Source: an uncultured Pirellula sp. (GTDB lineage Bacteria; Planctomycetota; Planctomycetia; Pirellulales; Pirellulaceae). Taken from it: DNA of 64,000 bases. Below are positions 21,101 to 30,265 of the stretch, piece by piece. The translations under genes and the position numbers were made by a program. Each line of letters begins with the position of its first letter. The stretch's first letter is position 1. The notes beneath the pieces are model-generated. The model did no database searches, was not told where the DNA came from, and saw nothing but the letters and a program-made list of their open reading frames with translations. The stretch covers positions 1 through 64,000 of the forward strand of contig CAITIE010000090.1 of assembly GCA_903892355.1 (NCBI GenBank), written 5' to 3'.

Positions 21101-21154
21101 AAGAATTTGTGCCGTTTCCTGTTCAACCTCAGCGAGTTCGCGTTCGTCGATTAG
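18143..21154 (+). CDS. secreted DUF1549/DUF1553 protein with cytochrome-c haem motif (PSD1-type), copy 1
   Basis: ATG 18143 has GGAG about ten bases upstream; a TTG directly before it is possible. After a signal peptide (QVVFVSAFLSLLTRPLPA) comes a planctomycete cytochrome-c-like domain with CLNCH (Cys39, Cys42, His43). DUF1549 follows (~residues 150-360: LLGLPPTPEE, YGERWARHWLDIVKYADTCG, CARCHNHKFDPFTQ). An inserted coiled-coil and discoidin-like segment occupies ~375-580, and DUF1553 runs from ~700 to the end (PDHPLVWRSIVNRIWQYHFG, NDFGRMGALPSHPELLDWLA). CARCH may be a second haem site. Function of the family is unknown; it is nearly always followed by DUF1501, as here. A 12-bp tandem duplication gives GETSGETE near residue 560. 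Confidence 0.9.
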   Translation: MLPKIQVVFVSAFLSLLTRPLPAEDLFDDRVAPLLERRCLNCHNDTQREGGWSLQTASSAFEDGYIQAGNAASSHLIDQIVTINGKAEMPKDGTPLTDEEVNWIREWIQAGAKWPENRNLEAARVRNFDWWSFQNPTLPIVPSIEDPWIRTPVDAFILHRLKEQGLTHSPDADRRTLIRRVTFDLLGLPPTPEETESFVNDPDPLAYEKLVERLLESKHYGERWARHWLDIVKYADTCGYDKDKLRNNAWPYRDYVIRSFNNDKLYSRFVQEQIAGDELFPGDPDGILGLGFIAAGPWDFIGHVEVPETKIDGKVARNLDRDDMVSNTINTFCSLTIQCARCHNHKFDPFTQEHYYGLQGVFAAVDRADRPYDTNPEIEAQRKELDSKLAQIRSELATLEKEIETEAGPQFKEYRELIASIRAKQVVTKDPEFGYHSAISASGDDAKWVEVDLESPANVSTVVLHPCHDEFAGIGSGFGFPRRFKVEGATKSTDAAESSTWIVLADFSQSDYSNPGLNPVEIACDGRILERIRVTATSLAPRQSDFIFALAEIEVRGKTSGETSGETESVNLALQGKIHALDSIEGPPRWGQRNLIDGKWAKGGDRSLDQQLADATTKLDAIRATVETPTRVTKRSELQKTIESTEKSLKSLPPGAMVYAAATHFAQQGNFKATQGKPRPIHVLIRGEVEKPGEPALPGLLPLDETTPWRLESHLSESQSRAQLARWLTQPDHPLVWRSIVNRIWQYHFGQGIVSTPNDFGRMGALPSHPELLDWLACQFRDGGESMQRESFKSLHRLLVTSSVYRQSSANNDTLAQIDGGNQYLWRMNRRRLEAEEIRDSILSASGALNPAMGGPGYYLFELEHPEHSPHYEYHKFDPSNATSHRRSIYSFIVRSQPNPWMTTLDCADSSQSTPRRNETLTSLQALSLLNNRFSLVMAERFASRIESEASTRDEQVSRAMQLIAQRDPTPEEAKEFSAFTERYGLKNLCRFLFNLSEFAFVD

Positions 21155-21214
21155 AACCTTTGGAATAGGTTCGAACCCTTAAGACAGTTAAAAACCCTTA
21201 CTAAAGGTCATGCA

Positions 21215-22675
21215 ATGAGAAATCGAAGAGATTTTCTGGGGCATTCCGGAGGAGCATTCGGTGCGATGGCGCTCGCAACCATGCTGCACCAGGATTCGCT
21301 GGCGGAAACACCGCTCGCGGAAACCAATGGGGTTCTAAAGACATTGCATCATCCGCCGAAAGCAAAGCGGGTGGTCCAGTTGTTCATGGGGGGCGCTGCA
21401 AGCCACATCGATTTGTGGGATCACAAACCGATGCTCGACAAACATCATGGACAGCCATCGGATTTCGGTGAGCATGTCGAAGCGTTCCAGGATGGTTTGG
21501 GACCGTGGATGAAGTCCCCATTTGCATTCGCGCCGTATGGTGGTTCGGGAAAGATGCTCAGCGAAGTCGTCGCACCGATCGGTCGCTGCGTCGATGATAT
21601 CGCGTTTATTCATAACATGGTCGGTAAGTCCGGTGTGCACTCGCAAGCGACCTACTTGCAAGCGACGGGCTTCCAACTCCCCGGGTTTCCTGGAATGGGA
21701 TCGTGGGTCAGCTATGCCTTAGGTTCTATCAACGAGAACTTGCCTACGTTTGTGGTTCTTCCCGATCACCGCGGGTTCGCCAGCAACGGGCCCAAAAACT
21801 GGGGTTCGGCTTTCTTGCCCGCGAGCGCCCAAGGAACCACCATTTTCCCGCAGCGAGCCACCCCGATCGAAGATCTGATACCGCATGCAGACTTCGTAAC
21901 CGGCGATGGGGACCAAGCGGGACTGGCGATGCTCAATCGAATCAATCGAAGATTTGAACAAGCCCGACCGGGTGATTCACGATTGGATGCCCGAGTCCGT
22001 TCGTATGAGCTTGCAGCAGCGATGCAATTGAGTGCCCCTGAAGCGTTGGACATCTCCGACGAACCGGAACATATCCTCAAACTGTATGGACTCGACCGAC
22101 CAGGTGCGACCTACCCTTCGGAGATCAATACTCCCGAAGAAACTGAGTACTTTGGTCGGAAGTGCTTGGTCGCAAGGCGTTTGCTGGAACGAGGTGTTCG
22201 GTTCGTTCAAATTTGGTCCGGCAACGATAATGGATTTCCTCGCCGCAATTGGGATAGCCACGAGAACATCGCTCGCGACCATCGACCACTTGCCGAAGGC
22301 ATGGCAGTAGGAGCGGCAGCCTTGATCCAAGACCTGAAGCAGCGAGGACTCCTCGAGGACACCATCATTTTGTGGACGACCGAGTTCGGTCGGATGCCTA
22401 GCAGCCAAGGTGGCGTCGGGCGCGATCATAACCCGTACGTGTTCACGAATTGGCTATGCGGGGGTGGGATTCGCGGTGGAATCACCCATGGTGAATCCGA
22501 CCAATGGGGATACAAGCCCCTCGATCGCAATCACTACACCCAAGTCTACGATATCCATGCGACGATCCTTCATCTTCTAGGGATCGATCATACCAAACTC
22601 ACCGTCCGCAATGATGGGATCGATCGCCGATTGACCGATGTCCATGGGCATGTGATCCAAGATATCATCGCGTAG
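21215..22675 (+). CDS. DUF1501 domain-containing secreted protein, copy 1
   Basis: Starts with MRNRRDFLGHSGGAFGAMAL, a Tat-type signal, after an AAAGG ribosome-binding site. DUF1501 belongs to the alkaline phosphatase/sulfatase superfamily. Visible motifs are VQLFMGGAASHIDLWDHKP, GVHSQATYLQATGFQLPGFPG, RRLLERGVRFVQIW, WTTEFGRMP and GRDHNPYVFTNWLCGGG, with the metal-binding His/Asp residues typical of the fold; the C-terminus DIHATILHLLGIDHTKLT is diagnostic. It lies 60 bases after the DUF1549/1553 gene and is surely co-transcribed. The pair is a hallmark of Planctomycetes, presumably acting in the periplasm, with unknown substrate. Confidence 0.92.
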   Translation: MRNRRDFLGHSGGAFGAMALATMLHQDSLAETPLAETNGVLKTLHHPPKAKRVVQLFMGGAASHIDLWDHKPMLDKHHGQPSDFGEHVEAFQDGLGPWMKSPFAFAPYGGSGKMLSEVVAPIGRCVDDIAFIHNMVGKSGVHSQATYLQATGFQLPGFPGMGSWVSYALGSINENLPTFVVLPDHRGFASNGPKNWGSAFLPASAQGTTIFPQRATPIEDLIPHADFVTGDGDQAGLAMLNRINRRFEQARPGDSRLDARVRSYELAAAMQLSAPEALDISDEPEHILKLYGLDRPGATYPSEINTPEETEYFGRKCLVARRLLERGVRFVQIWSGNDNGFPRRNWDSHENIARDHRPLAEGMAVGAAALIQDLKQRGLLEDTIILWTTEFGRMPSSQGGVGRDHNPYVFTNWLCGGGIRGGITHGESDQWGYKPLDRNHYTQVYDIHATILHLLGIDHTKLTVRNDGIDRRLTDVHGHVIQDIIA

Positions 22676-22711
22676 CAGGGGGTAGACGTGAGGGAGTGTG
22701 CGGTGAAGGGT

Positions 22712-22747
22712 GAGGGAGTGACGTTCAGCGAGGGAGTGACGTTCAGC
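22712..22747 (+). repeat. 18-bp perfect tandem repeat, two copies
   Basis: GAGGGAGTGACGTTCAGC occurs twice head to tail directly after the DUF1501 stop, and a related GAGGGAGTGTGCGGTGAAGG starts at about 22690. It lies in the 170-base gap between converging genes. No function is evident; polymerase slippage is a simple origin. Confidence 0.8.
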
Positions 22748-22845
22748 AGCCGAGATCTTTAGCAAGATCCACTACGGTCGATTTACGGCTTCGCGTTTTC
22801 ATAACTTCGCGGCTTCGCGCGGAATGATCGGGGATTTGAATATCC

Positions 22846-25329
22846 CTACGATTCGATCGCCGCAACTGTCGCCGAAGAGACAAGTTCCGCAGGAACGGGT
22901 ACGACGGTAGAATCCCCACCTGTCGACACAGCATCGGCCGACGGCGAGCGAGACTTCGTTTTCCCAAGCGGACTCAGCAGCAGCGCTGGGAGCAATACCA
23001 AATCACCGAGGATGGAGCTGCTCATCATGGCGATCATCAGAATCGCGAATTGGCGGGTCGGATTGAACTCGGCAAACATAAAAGGAACCATCGAGCAGCA
23101 ACTGATGAGCATCGTATGCACCATGGCTTTGGCGCAGTTCGAAAACGTATCCGCGATTGCTTGTTGGCGAGTATCCCCGAGACTCAAACGCCGCGTGTAC
23201 CAATTCACAAAATGCAACGTATCGTTGACTGCGATACCCATTGCCACACTCGCAGTGAGGATGCCAGCGATATCGATGGAGTACCCTAACCACGCCATGC
23301 CACCGAAGACCAACGTCTCGGGCAATACGTTGGGGATCATGATTAGTAATCCAGACCGAACGCCTCGAGCGATCAACATCATGACCGGTGTGATCAAAAG
23401 AAATGCCGTCGAAAAACTAGAACCCAGGTCATCGAGCAGCGCGAGCTGAGTATCGTGCATGATCGGAGAGAGCCCGGTATATTCTGCGCGAAATGCAGGA
23501 AGTAATTCACCCGGTCCAAGACCCTTGCCACCCACTGCATTGTCATCTGGACCGTTGAGTCCTACTCCCCTGCTCGGAATGGTAAGGCGCTGGACCTCGG
23601 CCACGGATTGGCTGACTTTTTCGGTGAGTTCCCCATAATTCAATCGGGAGAGGGCTGAAACCTTGGCAGTCAATCGCCATATGTTTTCATCTTCAGTTCG
23701 CGCGAGAAGTCCCTTTTCCTCGAGAGTCTCCAAGCGTTTCGGTATCTCGGCGCGAAACACGCTGCGTTTAGCGACATCGCGCACTCGACTGCTGCTCGGG
23801 ATTTTCGGCAAAAACGTGGTGGCCGAAATCACGCCACCGATATCCGCGTTGGAACGGAGTTGGTTGGTGACCCGATCGACCCATTCGAGTTGATCGTACG
23901 GATCGGCAGAATTGCCCCCCGGAAACCGCATCATAATCTCGACCGAAGCGATCGGCCCCAGATGCTCTTCGATCCACGTCATGGAACGGACAGTAGGACT
24001 CGACTTGGGAAACATGTCATCGAACTTGGTCGAGGACTTTAAGTGCAACAGACCGTAGAAGCTGAATAGCAACAACGAAAAGCCCAGCACGCAAATAGCC
24101 ACATAATTGCGTTGCACAAACTTCGAATAACGGATTGCCCACGGCGAGACAGGGAGAGAATGATCCGGATCCTCGGCGTATCCAGGACGACTCGACGCGG
24201 GAGGAGAAGTACTGAGCGATGGTTCAGTGGGGCTCTGGGATACTTGTAATTGAAGGTCAGCGCGATGCTGAAACGATTTCAAGCACAGCCAATCGGCCAG
24301 TTTGGGGAAACATAGGATCAGGATTACCGTTGCCAAGCAAAGGGTGGATGCCGAGTAGAGTCCAAACGTCCGCACCGGCGACAATTGGCTCGTCGCGAGT
24401 GCCGCCATTCCAAGGGCCGTCGTCAACGTCGCCAGGACACTCGGTTTGAAACCGAGCAAGATCGCTCGAGCACCCAATCGATCGCGATGATCGTAGGCGA
24501 CATCGCGGTAGTAATTCATAAAATGGACCGCAGCCGAAAGCGTCAACATAAAAACGAGGGTCGGTAGAACAATCAGCACGGCACTGAAAACACCGCCCGT
24601 CGCGGTTACGATCGCGATGGCCAGCAATTGCCCGATTCCAGCGATCACTAGAACCGCGGCAGCGGCTCGCGCGCTCCTCAAGCACAACCAAGCTAGGACT
24701 ACCCCGAAAAGACTCGACGGCAACACCAGTTTTCGCAAGCTGTTCTCGGCGGCTTCGTCTACGGCGAACGCTTCATAGACCGAACCAACCATCCGCAGAT
24801 CCTTCTGCGTCAATCCAGGCACACGATCTGCGGCTTCACGAACCAATCCGACAGACCCTTTTTGGTTAGCGATTCCCTCGGGAGTGAATCGGACAAAGAC
24901 AGCGGCGGTTCCGTCCCGACCGATAATCGATCCTTCGAGCCGATTCAAAGCATTCTTTTCAGGAATGGATAACGGCGGGTTGGTCAGCGACTCAACGACT
25001 TCCTTGCTCGTTTGAATGAAGTCAATAGTTTTGCCACGCGTTTCGTCCAAGGAGAGCAACTCGGTTTTGAATTGGACTAACCTCGGATCGTCGAGACGAC
25101 ATCCTTCCCAGGATGCCACCAAAAACTGATCGGATCCAAACGCTTCTAGGAATTGCTCATACCGGGTCCGCTCCTCGCGTCCTTCGGGGAGCCATGCGTG
25201 TGCCGAGGCGGAACCAATTTTGATACCGCTGGCCAGATAAACCAAAAAGGGAAAGGCGCACAGCAGAGCAACGAGAAACCATTTGGACCAGAGATCCAAG
25301 GATTCGACAGTGGATTGTGGGTTTCGCAA
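22846..25329 (-). CDS. RND superfamily (MMPL-type) exporter
   Basis: An 827-residue inner-membrane protein with the two-fold RND layout: one N-terminal membrane helix (WFLVALLCAFPFLVYLASGI), a large extracytoplasmic loop (~residues 35-210), a bundle of helices (~210-345), a second long loop starting after helix ~385-405, and a final bundle (~625-790: LLITPVMMLIARGVRSGLLI, ILTASVAMGIAVNDTLHFVN, MFAEFNPTRQFAILMIAMMS). The GIAVNDTLHFVNWY segment is the classical MMPL/RND transmembrane motif. Members export lipids, hopanoids or hydrophobic compounds using the proton gradient. It is divergent from the penicillin-acylase-like gene. Confidence 0.85.
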   Translation of the reverse strand: MRNPQSTVESLDLWSKWFLVALLCAFPFLVYLASGIKIGSASAHAWLPEGREERTRYEQFLEAFGSDQFLVASWEGCRLDDPRLVQFKTELLSLDETRGKTIDFIQTSKEVVESLTNPPLSIPEKNALNRLEGSIIGRDGTAAVFVRFTPEGIANQKGSVGLVREAADRVPGLTQKDLRMVGSVYEAFAVDEAAENSLRKLVLPSSLFGVVLAWLCLRSARAAAAVLVIAGIGQLLAIAIVTATGGVFSAVLIVLPTLVFMLTLSAAVHFMNYYRDVAYDHRDRLGARAILLGFKPSVLATLTTALGMAALATSQLSPVRTFGLYSASTLCLATVILILCFPKLADWLCLKSFQHRADLQLQVSQSPTEPSLSTSPPASSRPGYAEDPDHSLPVSPWAIRYSKFVQRNYVAICVLGFSLLLFSFYGLLHLKSSTKFDDMFPKSSPTVRSMTWIEEHLGPIASVEIMMRFPGGNSADPYDQLEWVDRVTNQLRSNADIGGVISATTFLPKIPSSSRVRDVAKRSVFRAEIPKRLETLEEKGLLARTEDENIWRLTAKVSALSRLNYGELTEKVSQSVAEVQRLTIPSRGVGLNGPDDNAVGGKGLGPGELLPAFRAEYTGLSPIMHDTQLALLDDLGSSFSTAFLLITPVMMLIARGVRSGLLIMIPNVLPETLVFGGMAWLGYSIDIAGILTASVAMGIAVNDTLHFVNWYTRRLSLGDTRQQAIADTFSNCAKAMVHTMLISCCSMVPFMFAEFNPTRQFAILMIAMMSSSILGDLVLLPALLLSPLGKTKSRSPSADAVSTGGDSTVVPVPAELVSSATVAAIES

Positions 25330-25618
25330 TGCAACACCCGATCGTAAAGCCCGACGCGTCTCTTCGAAATTCCTGGAAATAGTTGAGCCGCAACTTGCTC
25401 TTAATGTATCCGGACCGACGGGGGGGTAGTAGCCTTGATCCCACTGAAAGACCTCAGGTGAAGATGGTTTCTAGCGTTCGGCGTTAAACTGGGAGGGCAA
25501 AACCTTCGAAAACAGAGGGGACTTTGCCAATAGTTGGTTGAAACCATTAAACTGGAGGCCGCGAAAAGCGTACCTGGCGTGAATCCTCCCATCGTTTCCT
25601 TCGTGATGAGTTGCGAGT

Positions 25619-28156
25619 ATGAATGAACCATCCGCAGTGCAGTCCCCTGCTCGATCCTGGAGTTGGAAGCGTTTCTTCGTTCGCTCATCCCTGATATGCC
25701 TAGCGCTCTGCGTGGGGGCCGTCGCGATTGGCGTTTGGAAGATCCGTTCGACCCTACCGCGACTTGATGGCACGCTTCGAGTCGTCGGAATCCAGCATAA
25801 GGTTCAGATCCAGCGAGACAATTTAGGGGTACCATCGATCCTCGCACAATCCCGCGAAGACGCTGCTTATGGTTTAGGGTTCGCGCACGCCCAAGACCGA
25901 TTCTTCCAAATGGATTTGCTGCGGCGAATCCCCTCCGGTCGCATGGGCGAACTGTTCGGCCAGATGGGATTGCGTTTGGACAGAAGTTTTCGGAAGCACC
26001 GCTTTGAAACGACCTCGCAAATAGTCATCGAAGCAATTCCAGAGAATCATCGTCGCGTGCTGGATGCGTACGCGGAGGGGGTCAACGCAGGGCTGGCTAG
26101 TTTATCCAGCGTTCCGATCGAATACATGGCACTGGGCAGGACACCGCGATCCTGGAGCCCTTCGGATTCAATCCTGGTCATGCTGGCGATGATGTGCGAT
26201 CTGCAACCGATGGACGCGGAGCCGGAAGTGGGGCTTGGGCTTCTCAAGGAAAGAGTTTCCGACGAAGTGTTTCATTTCTTAGTTCGGAGCGGTTCCAAAT
26301 GGGATGCGGCGCTCGACGATTCGATGCTAACGGCCCCTCCCGTCCCTGGACCTGAAGCGCTCGCCGATAACCGTCACTGGCCAGACCCTCATTACGACGA
26401 AGGTGCACGGGCCCTTGCAATGCCGCTCGAGAACACTCCTCGCCATGTATCGGAATCGAATGATGCGGAATCCGGGGCAACGCGTTTGGAGACGATGTTA
26501 GGACGCGTCCACCACGATTTTGAATTTCGTGTTGGCAGCAACAATTGGGCGGTCGGCAAATCGGTCGGTAGAGATGGCCACGCGATTTTGGCGTCCGACA
26601 TGCACCTTGGGTTGCGAGTTCCAGCAACTTGGTATCGCGCTCTGATGAATACGCCAACGATCGATGGAACGACAATGCGACTTATCGGTGTGACTCTTCC
26701 AGGGGCTCCGGTCATGGTCGAAGGGTCCAATGGTTCGGTGGCTTGGGGATTTACCAACAGCTACGGCGATTACGGTGACGTCATCGAATTGGTCAGCGTG
26801 GAGGGAGATCCTGACTCTTACATGACACCATCGGGTCCTAAGAAAATTGAGAAGGTCACGGAGCGGCTTGCGTATCCCGGAGGTTTCGAAGATCTCGTGG
26901 TTGAGTGGTCGATTTGGGGCCCGGTTGTGGCGGTTCGCGATGGACGAAGATTCGTGCATCACTGGATCGGAGACGATCCCAACGCATTCGATCTGAACAT
27001 CATCGAAATGGAATCTTCGACGAGCGTGGAGCAGACGATGGGAATCGCCAATCGCGCCGGGATGCCCAACCAAAACGTCATGATCGCGGATGCCGATGGC
27101 AACATTGGCTGGACAATTTCAGGTCGTATCCCCAAACGCAAATCAACACCTCCGATGGTGCCGGTCGATTGGTCCAAGGATGACAGCGACTGGCAAGGGT
27201 ACCTCGAACCCGAAAATCATCCTCGTGTTTACAACCCAGCGGAGGGGCGACTCTGGACCGCGAACAGCCGAATCCTGGGCCAGGAGTTTCTCAATGTCGT
27301 GGGGGATGGTCGCTACGATCCAGGTGCTCGTGCTCGCCAAATTCGGGATCGCCTGAGAGCAAAGAACGAGTTCGATGAACAAGGATTGCTCGAGATCCAG
27401 CTGGATGATGAAGCGATCTTTTTGTCGACCTGGCAAGGCCGACTCAAGGAGGCTACATCGCAGTCACCTAGGGATTTTTCGAAGGAACTGTTAAGTGCAG
27501 TCGATACTAAGCCGTTGCGTGCGAGTGTGGACTCGGTCGCGTATCGGATCGTTCGGGAATTCCGAACCGAAGTGGTGGATCGTATCTTTGGGTTCGCTGG
27601 TGCCAACCGCCGGGACAATAGCAATACCCAAGCCAAACGGGGATTGGCTCGAAAATTCGGGATCGATCAGAACATCGCCATCTCGTACGAGGATGTGGTC
27701 ACGGAACTCTTGGACCAAAAACCCCTGCATTGGCTTCCGAGCGAATACTCATCCTGGGATGAGTTGCTCACCGAGTCTGCGAAAGCTACCGAAGTTAAAT
27801 TGAATCAGGGCCAACCCATTTCGAAAGCGACTTGGGGGGCGAAGAACCGCTCCGCAATTCGGCATCCACTCTCCGCCGCTGTGACGTTCCTCGGAGGAAT
27901 CTTGGACATGCCCGATGTCGAGTTGCCAGGGGATAACCATATGCCTCGTGTACAGAGCCCTTCCGGCGGAGCCTCGCAACGGTTGGTGGTTTCCCCTGGG
28001 GATGAAGAGAACGGTATCTACCATCAACCCGGTGGCCAATCAGGGAATCCTCTCTCCCCGTATTTCCGGGCTGGATTCTACGACTGGGCCTACGGCAAGG
28101 CGAGCCCGCTGCTGCCTGGACCGAAACAGCATGAGTTGATCTTGCAACCAAAGTAA
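25619..28156 (+). CDS. penicillin acylase family protein (Ntn hydrolase, peptidase S45)
   Basis: An 845-residue precursor with an N-terminal membrane anchor (SLICLALCVGAVAIGVW). The domain opens with VQIQRDNLGVPSILAQSREDAAYGLGFAHAQDRFFQMDLLRR, typical of the alpha chain. The autocatalytic cleavage and nucleophile site is visible as VGSNNWAVG, with Ser307 becoming the N-terminal nucleophile of the beta chain after processing. Downstream ASDMHLG, NADADGNIGW-like and TWGAKNRSAIRHPLS segments fit the beta chain. Characterised members hydrolyse amides such as beta-lactam side chains or acyl-homoserine lactones; which applies here is unknown. The SGNH hydrolase gene follows after 43 bases. Confidence 0.88.
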   Translation: MNEPSAVQSPARSWSWKRFFVRSSLICLALCVGAVAIGVWKIRSTLPRLDGTLRVVGIQHKVQIQRDNLGVPSILAQSREDAAYGLGFAHAQDRFFQMDLLRRIPSGRMGELFGQMGLRLDRSFRKHRFETTSQIVIEAIPENHRRVLDAYAEGVNAGLASLSSVPIEYMALGRTPRSWSPSDSILVMLAMMCDLQPMDAEPEVGLGLLKERVSDEVFHFLVRSGSKWDAALDDSMLTAPPVPGPEALADNRHWPDPHYDEGARALAMPLENTPRHVSESNDAESGATRLETMLGRVHHDFEFRVGSNNWAVGKSVGRDGHAILASDMHLGLRVPATWYRALMNTPTIDGTTMRLIGVTLPGAPVMVEGSNGSVAWGFTNSYGDYGDVIELVSVEGDPDSYMTPSGPKKIEKVTERLAYPGGFEDLVVEWSIWGPVVAVRDGRRFVHHWIGDDPNAFDLNIIEMESSTSVEQTMGIANRAGMPNQNVMIADADGNIGWTISGRIPKRKSTPPMVPVDWSKDDSDWQGYLEPENHPRVYNPAEGRLWTANSRILGQEFLNVVGDGRYDPGARARQIRDRLRAKNEFDEQGLLEIQLDDEAIFLSTWQGRLKEATSQSPRDFSKELLSAVDTKPLRASVDSVAYRIVREFRTEVVDRIFGFAGANRRDNSNTQAKRGLARKFGIDQNIAISYEDVVTELLDQKPLHWLPSEYSSWDELLTESAKATEVKLNQGQPISKATWGAKNRSAIRHPLSAAVTFLGGILDMPDVELPGDNHMPRVQSPSGGASQRLVVSPGDEENGIYHQPGGQSGNPLSPYFRAGFYDWAYGKASPLLPGPKQHELILQPK

Positions 28157-28199
28157 GCTCATGAACCATTTGCACTTGAGAACACTTTGCTTTCGATGA

Positions 28200-28832
28200 A
28201 TGGTGCCTAACGACGTGACCGATCAAAACCGATCCATAGCTTGGCTCGCACTTGGGGATTCGTACACCATTGGTGAAGGAGTCACCGCGGAGAAGCGTTG
28301 GCCGATGCAATTGGCGGCAGCGTTACGAGAAAGTGGGATCGATATCTCAGACCCAAAAATCGTGGCGACGACTGGCTGGACCACAGACGAATTGATCCAA
28401 GGCATTGCAGTTTCGAACCTAGAGTCGAGGTACGATTGGGTATCGCTTCTCATCGGCGTGAATAACCAATATCGCAATCGCGACGTGGAATCGTTTCGAC
28501 TTGATTTCCGAAATTTGCTCAATGATGCGAAGCATCGAGTAGGTGGCAACACGCGTCGTATCGTTGTGCTCAGTATTCCGGACTGGGGCGTCACTCCGTT
28601 CGCTGTCGGGCGAGATCGTCCCGTGATTGCTGCGCAAATCGACACTTTCAATCGGGTGAAAGAAGAAGAAACTCACCTTTGCGGTGCGCATTACATCGAC
28701 ATTACGGACATTTCTCGCAAAGCAACCGACAGCGCAACCGGATTGCTCGCCGAGGATGGGCTTCACCCCTCGGCCATGATGTACGGTGCATGGGTAGAGC
28801 GGGTCATCAACATCGTCTTGAGAGAGCCATGA
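28200..28832 (+). CDS. SGNH/GDSL hydrolase family protein
   Basis: A 210-residue cytosolic esterase-like protein. All four blocks are present: WLALGDSYTIGEG (block I, catalytic Ser in GDS), TTGWTTDEL (block II region), SLLIGVNNQY (block III, Gly-x-Asn) and the C-terminal DGLHPSAMMYGAWVE (block V, Asp-x-x-His). No signal peptide is seen. It lies 43 bases after the penicillin-acylase-like gene on the same strand and is probably in one operon with it; its substrate is not evident. The following kynureninase gene converges on it. Confidence 0.88.
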   Translation: MVPNDVTDQNRSIAWLALGDSYTIGEGVTAEKRWPMQLAAALRESGIDISDPKIVATTGWTTDELIQGIAVSNLESRYDWVSLLIGVNNQYRNRDVESFRLDFRNLLNDAKHRVGGNTRRIVVLSIPDWGVTPFAVGRDRPVIAAQIDTFNRVKEEETHLCGAHYIDITDISRKATDSATGLLAEDGLHPSAMMYGAWVERVINIVLREP

Positions 28833-28871
28833 GCAATCGATCTCGAAGTGAGGCCCTACGAACGAGCAACC

Positions 28872-30125
28872 TCATGTGACACCTTGGATATCTGCCGAGA
28901 AATTGAGATAGCTCTGCGATTGGATCGACAACTCCATGGCCTCGATCGCCCTATGCAATTCATCCCGCGTGGTATAGATCGGCGCGAACCCGAATCGGAT
29001 CGTTCCCGGCGCTCGAAAGTCGGGAATAACCGAAAAGCGTTGGATGAGATCTTTGGTGATTTGCCAAGCATTCGGGTGGCCTAAAGATACATGCGAACCT
29101 CGCAAAGTGGCATCCAGAGGTGATTGGATGGTGAAACCCAACGCCAACAATCGCTCGGTGAATAAAGCGATAAACTCCGAAGAAAGTTGTATCGATCGCT
29201 CGCGCAAGTGCTCGATGCCTGCTTCTAAGACAAGATCCACTCCTGGTTCAATCGCTGCGAGGGAGAGGATCGGAGGAGTACCCACTAAAAATCTTTGAAT
29301 ATCGGGGCTTGGGATGTAATCCACCGAGAACGAAAATGGATTCATCGCGCCAAACCAGCCGCGGATCGGATTGTCGACTGCGGAGTGCAAATCGCTTCGC
29401 AAGTACAGAAACGCAGGAGCGCCTGGACCACCATTGAGGTATTTGTAGGTGCATCCGACCGCTGCATCGACGTTCCACGCACCGAGTTGCATTGGGAGTA
29501 CACCCACTGAGTGGCTGAGATCCCACAAGACACGAGCGCCGCGTTGATGGGCAGCGCGTGTAATCGACTCGATGTCATACGCGAACCCACTTTTGTAATG
29601 CACATGGGAGAGGGATACCAACGCGGTCTCATCATCGATTGCATCACAGACTCGCTGAGACATCGACTCAAAACCGCACATTTCAAAATCCAGCAACTCG
29701 ACGTCCATCGCCCCATCAGTATGTTCTCGGCGATCACTTCCCCCGAGGTCGCCCAGAACGTAAAGATCTGAGGGGAAATTCGACCGATCGCTGATGATTT
29801 TGACCCGACCCCCTGATTTTTTCAGCAATGCCCTGGCGAGCTTGAACAAATTCACGGAGGTCGAATCACTCACGATCGTTTCACCGGGATTTGCACCGAT
29901 CAGTTGACCGATCTTGTTGCCGATACGGGCCGGCATCGATAGCCAGTGCGCATTCCAGCCTGAAATCAGATTCTTTCCCCACTGTTCAGCGATTACCTGC
30001 TGTAAATAAGCCACCGTGCGCCGTGGCAATCGGCCAAGTGAATTACCATCGAGGTACGCTTTCGTATCATCGGTGATGAAAAGGGATCGGAAGGGTGGAG
30101 GGGCAGCGGTTTTCAATTCAGACAT
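28872..30125 (-). CDS. kynU: kynureninase
   Basis: A PLP-dependent enzyme that cleaves L-kynurenine to anthranilate and L-alanine. Start placed at ATG 30125 (MSELKTAAPPPFRSLF); the longest frame adds 37 residues with no family character. Key features are YLDGNSLGRLPR at the N-terminus, the phosphate-binding SDSTSVNLFKLARALL, the Asp of LWDLSHSVG, and the Schiff-base Lys228 in CTYKYLNGGPGAP, matching the position of the Pseudomonas enzyme. RGWFGAMNPFSF and FLVGTPPILSLAAIEPGVDL complete the active site. 417 residues is normal for the family. No kynurenine formamidase or tryptophan dioxygenase is next to it; an EthD gene is divergent upstream. Confidence 0.93.
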   Translation of the reverse strand: MSELKTAAPPPFRSLFITDDTKAYLDGNSLGRLPRRTVAYLQQVIAEQWGKNLISGWNAHWLSMPARIGNKIGQLIGANPGETIVSDSTSVNLFKLARALLKKSGGRVKIISDRSNFPSDLYVLGDLGGSDRREHTDGAMDVELLDFEMCGFESMSQRVCDAIDDETALVSLSHVHYKSGFAYDIESITRAAHQRGARVLWDLSHSVGVLPMQLGAWNVDAAVGCTYKYLNGGPGAPAFLYLRSDLHSAVDNPIRGWFGAMNPFSFSVDYIPSPDIQRFLVGTPPILSLAAIEPGVDLVLEAGIEHLRERSIQLSSEFIALFTERLLALGFTIQSPLDATLRGSHVSLGHPNAWQITKDLIQRFSVIPDFRAPGTIRFGFAPIYTTRDELHRAIEAMELSIQSQSYLNFSADIQGVT

Positions 30126-30265
30126 GGATTCACCCAAAAATGCTATTTCATGACAAGGTATACTGGGAACCTTGGTTTGACTTTCAACGGTATAATTGCC
30201 CCATATGATTCCTTGGAATGGATAGTTTACTTCCAAGCGAACTCAATAACTGAGGTGCACATTCG

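Noticed and set aside
21155-21175. Hairpin GAACCT...AGGTTC after the first DUF1549/1553 gene as a terminator
   Set aside because: Only a 6-bp stem and no T-tract, and the DUF1501 gene that follows 60 bases later is expected to be co-transcribed.
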